A stretch of 21,692 bases of DNA from JAVBJV01 sp031546815 (GCA_031546815.1 JAVBJV010000055.1:1-21692); one strand, 5' to 3'; numbered from the stretch's first letter, positions 1-6,962 are shown. The notes: generated from the letters alone by a model not told the origin. Numbers and translations: made by a program.

Positions 1-41
1 TGGTGTCTGCCCCCGCGAACCTGAAGAACGGAAGCCGCCGC

Positions 42-1385
42 ATGTCGAACCCCGGAGAAGCCGACCTCACGCCCATCACGTCGATGGCGCAGCTGGTGGA
101 ATATTTCATGGCCGGCTGCAAACCACGCGACGCGTGGCGCATCGGCACCGAGCACGAAAAATTCGGCTTCCGTCGCAGCGATTACTCCGCCCCGACCTAC
201 GAGAACAACGGCATCCGCGCCGTGCTGGAACGCCACATCGCGCGCGGCTGGTCGCCCATCGCGGATGGCGGCAACCCGATCGGCGGATCGCGCGATGGGG
301 CCAATCTGTCGCTGGAGCCGGGCGGGCAGTTCGAACTTTCGGGCGCGCCGCTGTCGGACCTGCATCAGGCGCAGACCGAACTGGACGCACATCTGGCCGA
401 AGCGCGCAGCGTGGGCGACGAACTGGGGATCGGCTGGGCACCACTGGGCTTCCACCCGCTTGCCACGCGCGAGGAAATGCCGTGGATGCCCAAGGGCCGC
501 TACGCGATCATGAAGCGTTACATGCCGCTGAAGGGCAGCCTGGGGCTGGATATGATGCTGCGCACCTGCACGGTGCAGGTGAACCTCGACTTCGCCAGTG
601 AAGCCGACATGGTGGAAAAATTCCGTGCCTCGATGGCGTTGCAGCCGGTGGCGACCGCGCTGTTCGCCAACAGCCCCTTCACCGAGGGCAAGCCGAACGG
701 TTTCCAGAGCGCCCGCGCCAATGTCTGGACCGATACCGACCCCGACCGCACCGGCATCCCCGGCGTGATCTTCGAGGACGGGTTCGGGTTCGAACGTTAC
801 ATCGACTGGCTGCTCGACGTGCCGATGTATTTCGTGTTCCGCGATGGCGTGTTCCACGATGTGGCGGGTGCATCGTTCCGTGACTTCATGGCGGGGAAAC
901 TGCGCGGGTTCGAAGGACAGATCGCCACCATCGGCGACTTTGCTGACCACGTGACGACGGCGTTCACCGAAGTGCGGCTGAAGCGTTATCTGGAAATGCG
1001 CGGCGCCGATGCGGGCAGCCCCGAGATGCTGATGGCTCTGCCCGCGCTGTGGACCGGATTGCTGTACGACGACGCGGCGCTGAAAGCCGCCGTGGCGCTG
1101 GTGACGAAGAATGCCTGCGGCGACTTCCAGTCGCTGCGCGCCGACGTGCCGCGCCTTGGGCTGGAAACGCCGTGGTTCAACGGCACGGTGCGCGATCTGG
1201 CCCGCGACATGGTGCACATCGCGCGCGACGGACTGAAGGCACGCGGGCTGGGGGAAGAAAAATACCTTGCCCCACTGGAAGCGATTACAGCAGGCGGACC
1301 GACGCAGGCATCTTACTGGCTGGACCGTTACCACACGGTCTGGAACGGAAATGTCAGGCAGATCTTCGACGAGGCGGCGATCTAA
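42..1385 (+). CDS. gshA: Glutamate-cysteine ligase, plant/alphaproteobacterial type
   Basis: This is the cytosolic enzyme that joins glutamate and cysteine with ATP, the first step of glutathione synthesis. It belongs to the GCS2 family of plants and alphaproteobacteria, usually about 450 residues; this start gives 447. The family's GTEHEKFGF glutamate-binding segment lies near residues 36-44, and the core YMPLKGSLGLDMMLRTCTV segment lies near residues 157-175. The ATG at 42 was chosen because GGAAG precedes it by about 8 bases and because MSNPGE followed by TPITSMAQLVEYF looks like a normal family N-terminus. The same frame is open back to a GTG at position 3 and to the window edge, so a slightly longer protein cannot be excluded. 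The four YcxB-like genes follow on the same strand after 69 bases, a gap large enough for separate expression. Confidence 0.93.
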   Translation: MSNPGEADLTPITSMAQLVEYFMAGCKPRDAWRIGTEHEKFGFRRSDYSAPTYENNGIRAVLERHIARGWSPIADGGNPIGGSRDGANLSLEPGGQFELSGAPLSDLHQAQTELDAHLAEARSVGDELGIGWAPLGFHPLATREEMPWMPKGRYAIMKRYMPLKGSLGLDMMLRTCTVQVNLDFASEADMVEKFRASMALQPVATALFANSPFTEGKPNGFQSARANVWTDTDPDRTGIPGVIFEDGFGFERYIDWLLDVPMYFVFRDGVFHDVAGASFRDFMAGKLRGFEGQIATIGDFADHVTTAFTEVRLKRYLEMRGADAGSPEMLMALPALWTGLLYDDAALKAAVALVTKNACGDFQSLRADVPRLGLETPWFNGTVRDLARDMVHIARDGLKARGLGEEKYLAPLEAITAGGPTQASYWLDRYHTVWNGNVRQIFDEAAI

Positions 1386-1427
1386 CTACTTTTCTACGGT
1401 TGCCCTCGCCCCAAACCGCAGATTGCA

Positions 1428-1456
1428 ATCGTGTAACTGAAAGCAACTTACACGAT
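1428..1456. repeat. Inverted repeat reaching into the first ycxB-like start codon
   Basis: ATCGTGTAA (1428-1436) and TTACACGAT (1448-1456) are exact reverse complements separated by 11 bases. The right arm ends on the first two bases of the ATG at 1455. In DNA this could be an operator for a dimeric regulator. In RNA it would form a 9-bp stem that sequesters the start codon. The loop contains GAAAG, the only ribosome-binding-like bases nearby. The role is inferred; the symmetry is seen directly. Confidence 0.6.
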
Positions 1457-2009
1457 GATCGATGTGACATTCACCCTGACCGAACGCGATGTGACCACCG
1501 CACAGCGTTCGGTTTTCGGGATTACGTTCTTCCGGCGCACCGCGTGGCGGGCCTGGCAGGGTGGTGCCGCTTTTGGTGCGATAGTGCTGCTTCTCATCTG
1601 CTATCTGGGCACCGACACCTGGGAGCATTTCAGGTTTATCGTGCTGCTGGTCGCGGTGCTTTACGTCGGCGTGTTTCTGGCGATGGGTGTTCTGCTCTTC
1701 GTCCTCGCCTATGCGGGCAGCGCAAAGCTGGCGCAGCGGAGCATGCGGAAATTCAAATGGCTGCGCGAGCCGATTTCAGCGCGGATGGATGCCGACAGGA
1801 TTTACTACGGCAATGCCATCGGGTCTTCGGACTGTCGCTGGCAGGCCTTTACCGGCTGGGCTGAAAACCCGCAGCAAATCCTGCTGCTTGTCGATGCAGA
1901 CCGCACGCAGATCCTGCCCAAGCGTGCGTTAAATGCGCCGCACGACCTCGACCATATCCGCACCTGGCTGACCGAAGCCGGTGTGCCGTATTGCGCGCCG
2001 TTCTGCTGA
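1455..2009 (+). CDS. YcxB-like small membrane protein, copy 1
   Basis: This 184-aa protein has the layout of the YcxB family, whose function is unknown. A short polar N-terminus (MIDVTFTLTERDVTTAQR) is followed by two closely spaced membrane segments at roughly residues 36-52 and 60-86. A soluble C-terminal domain comes next, with the family's W-x5-W-x-E region (about 129-137), a strand-like LLLV stretch, and QILPKRA near 153-159. It is the first of four tandem paralogs that share the N-terminal T-T-x-A-x-R type segment, the PK motif and the A-x-VP-x3-P ending. It starts 69 bases after gshA, behind an inverted repeat that enters its start codon, and ends 9 bases before copy 2. Base composition looks less GC-rich than in gshA. 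Confidence 0.8.
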   Translation: MIDVTFTLTERDVTTAQRSVFGITFFRRTAWRAWQGGAAFGAIVLLLICYLGTDTWEHFRFIVLLVAVLYVGVFLAMGVLLFVLAYAGSAKLAQRSMRKFKWLREPISARMDADRIYYGNAIGSSDCRWQAFTGWAENPQQILLLVDADRTQILPKRALNAPHDLDHIRTWLTEAGVPYCAPFC

Positions 2010-2018
2010 AAGACCGAC

Positions 2019-2573
2019 ATGATCGAAATTACCTTCACCCCCACCCGTGCCGATCTGACCGCCGCACACAGACTGGCTGTACTGAACCGGTTTTTCCGGC
2101 TTGCCGCGTGGAAATCCTGGCTTGCCGCAGCCATCGTCGGGGTCGTTGTCGGGGGAGGCGCCAGTTATATCAACGCGTATAAATACGAGGCCTTCCTGAA
2201 CGCCTCGCTACGCGGCGTTCCCATGGGCATCGCGATTTATCTTGCTCTGTTCGCAGTGATTATAACGCTGCTGTACCTCTGCGCCCCACTGCTGGCGCGT
2301 TGGTCGCTGCGCACCAGCAAGACGTTGGCTGAACACTATACGATCCGCGTCGATGAACAGGGCATGCACACACAAGGGCAATCCAATTCGGGCGAAAGGA
2401 AGTGGAGCGGCCTTATCGGCTGGTCCGAGAACGCCAAGGTAGTATTGATGTATCCCAGCTCTGCCATGTTCCAGTTCGTCCCCAAGCGTGCCTTTGCAAA
2501 CTCGGCCGATATCGACCAGTTGCGCAACTGGCTGATCGCCGCTGGGGTTCCGCGCATTGCGCCGTTTCGCTGA
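2019..2573 (+). CDS. YcxB-like small membrane protein, copy 2
   Basis: This second member of the tandem array is 184 residues, the same length as copies 1 and 4. It has the N-terminal motif ITFTPTRADLTAAHRLAVL, two hydrophobic segments near residues 34-52 and 65-92, and a soluble C-terminal domain with W-S-G-L-I-G-W-S-E, FQFVPKRAF and the ending AAGVPRIAPFR. The ATG at 2019 lies 9 bases after the previous stop, with GAAAGA in front as a modest ribosome binding site, so it is very probably cotranscribed. Its closest relative by eye is copy 3 or copy 1, and divergence is strong outside the motifs. That suggests an old duplication rather than a recent one. Function is unknown. YcxB-like describes the fold and family, not a role. 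Confidence 0.8.
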   Translation: MIEITFTPTRADLTAAHRLAVLNRFFRLAAWKSWLAAAIVGVVVGGGASYINAYKYEAFLNASLRGVPMGIAIYLALFAVIITLLYLCAPLLARWSLRTSKTLAEHYTIRVDEQGMHTQGQSNSGERKWSGLIGWSENAKVVLMYPSSAMFQFVPKRAFANSADIDQLRNWLIAAGVPRIAPFR

Positions 2574-2590
2574 TTGTCAGGACAGGCACC

Positions 2591-3130
2591 ATGGTTGAAA
2601 CAGAATTTACTCTCACGCAGCGTGAAATGACCTCGGCCGTTCGCCTGTCGGGGCTGACTGCGGTTTTCCGGTTGCGCACACTGTTCTGGATGGCGGTGCT
2701 CATCGCCGGGATCATGCTGACGATCTTCATCCTCACCCGGTTCGATCTCCGCCCCCGGCCCGCACTCGAATTCATCCTGGGATTTTTCGTTCTCTATGCT
2801 GTGTATGTGTTGTTCGGCGCAGTGCTTTACTGGGTGCTCTGGCCTCTGGGCGCGCGCGCGCAGATGCGCAACAGCAAGGACCTCAGCAACCCGATCCAGT
2901 GCAGAGGCGACGATGCCGGCTGGCATGTGCGCACCATCTCCGCGGCATCGGACTCGCGCTGGGAAACCTATACCAAGTGGTCCGAAAATTCCGACATGCT
3001 GCTGATCTACATGAACAGCACCATCTTCCAGATGATCCCCAAATGCGCGCTGCGCGGTGCGCACGACCTTCACCAGATCCGCGCCTGGCTGGTCCAGGCG
3101 GGCGTGCCGCGCGTGGCACCTTTGCGTTAA
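2591..3130 (+). CDS. YcxB-like small membrane protein, copy 3
   Basis: This third copy has 179 residues from the ATG at 2591. That start was chosen because MVETEFTLTQREMTSAVRLSG aligns with the N-termini of the other copies, although the frame is open further upstream into copy 2. It has two membrane segments at about residues 36-53 and 60-85. The C-terminal domain carries W-x5-W-S-E, FQMIPKCAL (the arginine of the usual PKRA is Cys here) and the ending QAGVPRVAPLR. It sits 17 bases behind copy 2 and 10 bases before copy 4, consistent with one transcript. Function is unknown, and the membrane-anchored soluble-domain arrangement is inferred from hydrophobicity. Confidence 0.8.
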   Translation: MVETEFTLTQREMTSAVRLSGLTAVFRLRTLFWMAVLIAGIMLTIFILTRFDLRPRPALEFILGFFVLYAVYVLFGAVLYWVLWPLGARAQMRNSKDLSNPIQCRGDDAGWHVRTISAASDSRWETYTKWSENSDMLLIYMNSTIFQMIPKCALRGAHDLHQIRAWLVQAGVPRVAPLR

Positions 3131-3140
3131 AGGAAACACC

Positions 3141-3695
3141 GTGTCTCACGGCATATACACCCTGACCGAGGCTGACGTAATTGCCGCTTACCGGCTGTGT
3201 TTTCGCACCTATATGTTTTCGCACACAGGGTTGCGGCAGATCGGCCTGTTCCTGCTCTGGCCGGTTGCGCTGGGACTTGGGACAGGACTGTTCATCGCCC
3301 GAGACAACGGGTTTGGCGTCCTTGGCGGGGGAATGATCCTTGCCCTTTGCGTGCTGGTTTTTCTGCTACTTGCCGGACTGTATCTGGCGTTCGGTTACAG
3401 CCGCTACCGGCGGCAAGCGCACGAATACTACAGGGCAGGCGGCCTGCAGGGGGTCGCCATCGAATGGACCTGCACCGAACAGGGGCGCCACGCCAGTACG
3501 CCCAACATCCAGACCGATTTTGCCTGGACCGACTATCGGAGCTGGGCCGAAGATACCGAGACACTCCTGCTCTATTGGGCACTGCCCTTACAATTCCAGA
3601 TCATTCCAAAGCGCGGCGTTTCTGCACACGACATTACGACAATGCGGAATTACCTGATCGCCGCTGCTGTGCCGCAGATCGGCCCGCTGCGCTGA
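3141..3695 (+). CDS. YcxB-like small membrane protein, copy 4
   Basis: This is the last member of the array, 184 residues from a GTG at 3141. The GTG was chosen because SHGIYTLTEADVIAAYRL aligns with the starts of copies 1-3 and because AGGAAA lies just upstream; no ATG fits. It has two hydrophobic segments around residues 36-55 and 60-85, a tyrosine- and arginine-rich linker, then W-T-D-Y-x3-A-E, FQIIPKRGV and the ending AAAVPQIGPLR. It is the most divergent copy, with the final AGVP changed to AAVP and an extra charged linker. It converges with the YajG-type lipoprotein gene and ends right before a hairpin. Function is unknown. Confidence 0.78.
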   Translation: MSHGIYTLTEADVIAAYRLCFRTYMFSHTGLRQIGLFLLWPVALGLGTGLFIARDNGFGVLGGGMILALCVLVFLLLAGLYLAFGYSRYRRQAHEYYRAGGLQGVAIEWTCTEQGRHASTPNIQTDFAWTDYRSWAEDTETLLLYWALPLQFQIIPKRGVSAHDITTMRNYLIAAAVPQIGPLR

Positions 3696-3698
3696 AGT

Positions 3699-3728
3699 AA
3701 AAACGGCACCAGTTTCCCGATGCCGTTT
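3699..3728 (-). terminator. Hairpin terminator between convergent genes
   Basis: AAACGGCA (3701-3708) pairs perfectly with TGCCGTTT (3721-3728) around a 12-base loop. Read on the minus strand, the 3' arm ends in a run of five T. This fits an intrinsic terminator for the lipoprotein gene whose stop is at 3749. On the plus strand the hairpin follows the last YcxB-like stop by 5 bases but has only three T, so termination in that direction would be weaker. Confidence 0.6.
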
Positions 3729-3748
3729 GCAGTCGTGGGTAACCCGTT

Positions 3749-4372
3749 TCAGGAACGCGGCAGTCCCGTCGCGGCGGCCACCGGCGCGTTGGCCGATGTC
3801 AGCGCGGCGATGAAGCCGGGATCGCTCATTGCCTCGCGCGTCATCGCACGCATGGCCTGTTGCAGCGATTCCGCCGCATTGGCACCACGCTGGAACGGCG
3901 CGGATGTGGAACCCTGTCCCTGATAGTCGCGTGTGTAGATCTGGTTGCCATCGGCGCCGCGCACACGCACCGTCACTTGCACATCGGACACCGCAACGCC
4001 GACATAGGTGAAGCGGTTGAAGAAGCGACGCACATCAACCTCAACCTTCACGCCCGCGCCTTCACGGAAACCGCGCGCTGCCAGTTCGGCCATGATCGCG
4101 CGGCCGGTTTCGGCAACCACGTCGTTCGAGGCAGTGATGCTCGCCATTTCCATGTAGAAGCCGTTCCGCTTGGCGGAGATGCGATTACCCGAACCGCGTT
4201 CTTCGGGGCGCTTGTCCTGGGTGGCGATGGTCACCGCAACCGCTCCGGCACCGCTGACGGGTGTAACCGCCGCCACAGGCGGGTATCGCACTTCAATATC
4301 GTCGCCGACGATCGCACAGGCGGTCGTGGCCAGCAGTGGCAGCAAAACCAACGCACGGATAAGACGTTTCAT
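3749..4372 (-). CDS. YajG-like lipoprotein
   Basis: This 207-aa protein has a lipoprotein-type N-terminus: two basic residues, a hydrophobic core, then A-T-T-A-C with the candidate lipidated Cys at position 19. That lipobox is slightly non-canonical because it lacks Leu at -3. The mature part resembles the YajG family of uncharacterised lipoproteins. It has a V-T-I-x4-D-K-R strand near residues 47-55, a middle section with ITASNDV followed by an amphipathic helix ending AARGF, and beta-rich VEVDVRRF and VTVRVRGADG segments. A ribosome binding site of GGGGAG type stands about 7 bases before the ATG. It follows rcnA on the same strand after 70 bases, but a palindrome and a -10-like box in that gap suggest its own promoter. 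The molecular role of the family is unknown. Confidence 0.75.
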   Translation of the reverse strand: MKRLIRALVLLPLLATTACAIVGDDIEVRYPPVAAVTPVSGAGAVAVTIATQDKRPEERGSGNRISAKRNGFYMEMASITASNDVVAETGRAIMAELAARGFREGAGVKVEVDVRRFFNRFTYVGVAVSDVQVTVRVRGADGNQIYTRDYQGQGSTSAPFQRGANAAESLQQAMRAMTREAMSDPGFIAALTSANAPVAAATGLPRS

Positions 4373-4391
4373 ATTCTATCTCCCCGTTAAA

Positions 4392-4410
4392 ACTTTCCGG
4401 GAAAGTATAG
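4392..4410 (-). promoter_or_regulatory. Palindrome overlapping a -10-like box upstream of the yajG-like gene
   Basis: ACTTTCC and GGAAAGT (4392-4398 and 4400-4406) form a 15-bp palindrome with a single central base. On the minus strand TATACT (4410-4405) matches a -10 box and overlaps the palindrome's first arm, a typical repressor position. The distance to the ATG at 4372 leaves room for a short leader with a GGAG ribosome binding site. The one-base centre makes it a poor RNA hairpin, so I prefer a DNA operator. I found no convincing -35 box at standard spacing. Confidence 0.45.
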
Positions 4411-4442
4411 AATTACCATCCAGAGGCAAGTGGGGCTGGCAA

Positions 4443-5237
4443 TCAGATCCCCTGCCAACCCAGCACCGTAACGTATACGCCCACACATGCGATCAGCCCG
4501 CCTGACAGGTACGGTGCGCGGCGCATGAAGCCGTCGAACCCCGACCAGTGCTGTGCCGCATGCCGCATCCCCAGCGCCGCCACCACCCCGACCGAGACCA
4601 GCGTCAACGCCAGCCCGATGCTGAAGCACACCACCAGAGTCGCCCCCAGCGCCACCTGCTTCAACTGCAAGCACAGCAGCAGCACGGTGATCGCCGCCGG
4701 ACACGGGATCAGCCCACCGGTCAGTCCGAACACCACGATCTGCCAGGTGGTCGCCGTGCGCCCGGCAAAGCGACGTTCGATGTCGCGCGCATGGGCACGC
4801 ATATGCGCATCTTCGTGTTCATTGTGATGGTGATGCGCATGATCATGATCATGATCATGATGATGGTCATGATGGTGATCGTGATGATGATGCGCATCAC
4901 GCCAGGTGCGCCAGATCATCCACAGCGCCACGCTCAGAATGATCAGCCCCGAGAGGATCTGGAAATATCCCTCGGACGCCATTACGTCGAAACGCTCGGC
5001 CGCATACAGCCCCGCCAGCGCCATCGCCCACACCACCAACGTGTGCGACACCGTCGCCGCCAGCCCCAGCAAAGCCGCCTGCACCACCGTGCCGCGCACC
5101 GCGACGATGAAGGCCGCCATCATCGTCTTGCTGTGCCCCGGTTCCAGCCCGTGCAGCACGCCCAGCAGAATGGCGCTGGGGATGAAGAACCACGCCTGCC
5201 CGGCCCCCTGCGCCAGAAGTTCGGAAAAGGGTGTCAT
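4443..5237 (-). CDS. rcnA: Nickel/cobalt efflux transporter RcnA
   Basis: This inner-membrane exporter of Ni and Co has 264 residues and belongs to the NicO/RcnA family. About six membrane helices are visible. The first carries the family signature LHGLEPGHSKTMMAAF (near residues 28-43), and the GLIPCPAAITVLL signature begins the second half (near 176-188). Between the two halves lies a cytoplasmic or periplasmic loop very rich in His and Asp (about residues 115-147), as in E. coli RcnA. It is encoded by a degenerate gatcat/gatgat repeat at 4828-4894. The ATG at 5237 overlaps the stop of the upstream regulator gene as ATGA, so translation is probably coupled and metal control by RcnR extends to this gene. 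Confidence 0.93.
   Translation of the reverse strand: MTPFSELLAQGAGQAWFFIPSAILLGVLHGLEPGHSKTMMAAFIVAVRGTVVQAALLGLAATVSHTLVVWAMALAGLYAAERFDVMASEGYFQILSGLIILSVALWMIWRTWRDAHHHHDHHHDHHHDHDHDHAHHHHNEHEDAHMRAHARDIERRFAGRTATTWQIVVFGLTGGLIPCPAAITVLLLCLQLKQVALGATLVVCFSIGLALTLVSVGVVAALGMRHAAQHWSGFDGFMRRAPYLSGGLIACVGVYVTVLGWQGI
4828..4894. repeat. Low-complexity gatcat/gatgat tract coding for the His-Asp loop of RcnA
   Basis: This is a run of near-repeats of the hexamers tgatca and atgatg, and of gtgatg. On the minus strand it encodes alternating His/Asp/His-His blocks of the RcnA metal-binding loop. It is coding, in frame, and explained by protein composition. Such tracts can change length by replication slippage, in three-base steps, without breaking the gene. 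Confidence 0.8.
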
Positions 5238-5512
5238 TTCAAATACGTCCTGATCACACCCAGCAATTCCTCAGCCGCTTCGGCGTTCAGCGCGCCTGGG
5301 TGTTTTTCCGAGTCGACCAGATGCCCGAACACATGATCTTCCAGCACTTCGGCCATCAATCCGGCCATCGCCCCGCGAGCAGCCGCAATCAAGTGCATAA
5401 CCTGGGCGCAATCTGCCTCATTCTCGAGCGCGCGTTCGATGGACTCGACCTGCCCCCGCAGGCGGCGGGTTCGTGCCAACAGTTTGTTTTTATTCAGAAT
5501 CGTGTGGGTCAT
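5234..5512 (-). CDS. rcnR: Nickel/cobalt-sensing repressor RcnR
   Basis: This 92-aa member of the CsoR/RcnR family is an all-helical tetrameric repressor that releases DNA when it binds Ni or Co. The complete RcnR ligand set can be read: His3, Cys35, His60 and His64. That separates it from copper-type CsoR and argues against formaldehyde-type FrmR. The helix-1 DNA-binding segment KLLARTRRLRGQVESIERAL is typical. The frame is open 33 codons further upstream, but the ATG at 5512 was chosen because MTHTI puts His3 at its conserved place. It overlaps rcnA by four bases. No Shine-Dalgarno sequence is seen at normal distance, and a promoter lies so close that the mRNA may begin at the ATG. The operator in the promoter spacer implies autoregulation of rcnR and rcnA together. 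Confidence 0.92.
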   Translation of the reverse strand: MTHTILNKNKLLARTRRLRGQVESIERALENEADCAQVMHLIAAARGAMAGLMAEVLEDHVFGHLVDSEKHPGALNAEAAEELLGVIRTYLK

Positions 5513-5519
5513 GCTTTGT

Positions 5520-5547
5520 AATATAGCATACCCCCCTATCCTATAAA
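5520..5547 (-). promoter_or_regulatory. rcnRA promoter with G6 operator in the spacer
   Basis: On the minus strand TTTATA (5547-5542), 16 bases, and TATATT (5525-5520) fit a -35/-10 pair. Within the spacer lies ATA-GGGGGG-TAT (5539-5528), a G-tract flanked by inverted AT-rich arms. This is the operator type described for the RcnR/FrmR branch of the CsoR family. Only seven bases separate the -10 box from the rcnR ATG, so a start of transcription at or next to the A of ATG is expected. The boxes are read by eye, while the G6 motif is unmistakable. Confidence 0.7.
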
Positions 5548-5654
5548 TCCTTCCCGTTAACCTTTTAAAAAGAATCCTCGAACTTCCCTGAATCTGCCCA
5601 TATTCGGCCACGTTCTCCGGGCACTCTCTGGCTTACGGACACAGGAGATCCGCC

Positions 5655-5807
5655 ATGACACAACGTGATTACATCCTGAAAGCTGATGAACTGGACCGGT
5701 TGCTGAACGACCCGGAGGTCACGCTCGACCCCAAAATGGTCTGGTCGCTGCTGGCCGAGCTGAGCGCATACGACGCCATGCAGGCCGAAAGCATCGCCCG
5801 CCGCTGA
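5655..5807 (+). CDS. Small conserved-looking protein of 50 residues
   Basis: This short ORF begins MTQRDYILKADELDRLLNDP and ends MQAESIARR. AGGAG lies 7 bases before the ATG, one of the best ribosome binding sites in the window, and third codon positions are GC-rich like neighbouring genes. The product looks soluble and helical, with leucine-spaced acidic helices and a central D-P-K-M-V-W-S-L-L turn. It has no membrane segment and no cysteines. It is divergent from rcnR, 142 bases away, and converges on the racemase gene with only nine bases between the stops. I do not recognise a named family. It could be a small adaptor or accessory protein, but no function is claimed. Confidence 0.72.
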   Translation: MTQRDYILKADELDRLLNDPEVTLDPKMVWSLLAELSAYDAMQAESIARR

Positions 5808-5816
5808 TGCACCCGT

Positions 5817-6962
5817 TCAGCCGGGCGGAATGCCGCCCGGCAGATTTTCCACCAGAACTGTCCGTTCCAGTCCAAGCGACCGGAACAATGCCTCGGGCGG
5901 CACCGCCCCCGAATAACTGAAAAACGCATCACGCCGCACGCCAACCGGTTGCACCGGGTGGGTGCGGCGTGCATCCAGCCAGGCATCAATCAACCGACTG
6001 GCCAACGCGCCCGACGGCGCGACAATGCTGCCGCGCGCCGCCATGCCCGGCATCAGCCTGGCAAACACATCGGCGAAATATTCAAAATGCGTGCAGCCCA
6101 GAATCAGGGCGGTTGCGCGGCGGTCCAGCAGGTCTTTCGTCTGCGTCTTGATGTACCCCACCACCCGGTCCCGCCATTCGTCCAGCACCCGGCCCGATTC
6201 ATCCAGCACATGCGCGACATCCACCGCCGCCACCAGCTTCTGCGCATCGCGCGAGACCACCATCACCGCGGACGGTAAATGCGCCGGCGGCTCCCAGTGG
6301 CGCAAGCCGGCGCGGGTGGTGCCGCCGGGTCCGCCCTCGTCCTCGCGCAGCACGGCGACGTGCGGGGTCTTCGTGTAATCGATCACCCCCGCGGCCATAT
6401 CCGGGACCAGCCCGGTTGCCCCGAAACGGTAGGGAATCAGCGGCAGTTGATGGCCGATCTCCCGGCTCATCTCGTCGCGGAACAGCCCGATGATGCATTC
6501 GGCGTGCGACTGGATCTCGGCGGTCAGCGCGGTGCCCAGCACACCCACCACCTTCACGCGTCGCTCGTGGGTCGGCATATCGACCACCCGGGCGCGGGCA
6601 TAGGCAAGCGCTGCGGCTTCATCCACCACGCTGAACACGTGCGGCGCGGCATCCGCCTTGCCCAGATGCCGCCAGGCAGCGGACGCCGTGTTGCACGCAA
6701 TGCCGATCACCGGCGCGAACGGCGCCAGACGCTGGATAATGTCGTCCGATAACCGGGCAACGTCTTCCTGCGTGCGGGTGCCATAGGGCAGGTTTTTGGT
6801 GTCGCCGAAGAACAGCGTTGCCACTGGCAACCCGGCCTCGGCCACCATCCGGGCGACGAACCCCGCCGTCACCATGCCGCCACTGCCTGAATCGAAAATC
6901 CCGATCGCCTGCCCCGGAGGCAGTTCCAGCGTCGGTTCGGTCTGAAGCACAAAGTCCGGCAT
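5817..6962 (-). CDS. murI: Glutamate racemase-like protein with internal insert
   Basis: MurI converts L- to D-glutamate for peptidoglycan in the cytosol. The two-domain Asp/Glu racemase signatures are present: GIFDSGSGG (residues 21-29), FFGDTKNLPYG (51-61), the first catalytic cysteine in ACNTAS (Cys90), and the second in LGCTHF (Cys290). The segment LDESGRVLDEW (253-263) aligns with the ESG-x2-LD region before the second catalytic part. The protein has 381 residues against about 265-285 usual. The excess is an N-terminal extension of about 17 residues and an insert of about 80 residues (roughly 165-245), rich in Gly, Pro and charged residues. AGGAGG stands 9 bases before the ATG. It follows tlyA on the same strand with a palindrome between. 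A related racemase with another substrate cannot be excluded. Confidence 0.8.
   Translation of the reverse strand: MPDFVLQTEPTLELPPGQAIGIFDSGSGGMVTAGFVARMVAEAGLPVATLFFGDTKNLPYGTRTQEDVARLSDDIIQRLAPFAPVIGIACNTASAAWRHLGKADAAPHVFSVVDEAAALAYARARVVDMPTHERRVKVVGVLGTALTAEIQSHAECIIGLFRDEMSREIGHQLPLIPYRFGATGLVPDMAAGVIDYTKTPHVAVLREDEGGPGGTTRAGLRHWEPPAHLPSAVMVVSRDAQKLVAAVDVAHVLDESGRVLDEWRDRVVGYIKTQTKDLLDRRATALILGCTHFEYFADVFARLMPGMAARGSIVAPSGALASRLIDAWLDARRTHPVQPVGVRRDAFFSYSGAVPPEALFRSLGLERTVLVENLPGGIPPG

Noticed and set aside
2402..2590. Extended N-terminus for YcxB-like copy 3
   Set aside because: The upstream part overlaps copy 2 in another frame and does not align with the paralogs, whereas the ATG at 2591 does.
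4828..4894. Repeated gatcat/gatgat units as a possible CRISPR or regulatory repeat
   Set aside because: The units are short, contiguous, in frame, and encode the expected His/Asp loop of RcnA, with no spacers.
5513..5611. 33-codon N-terminal extension of RcnR
   Set aside because: It crosses the promoter and operator and would shift the His3 metal ligand from its conserved place.
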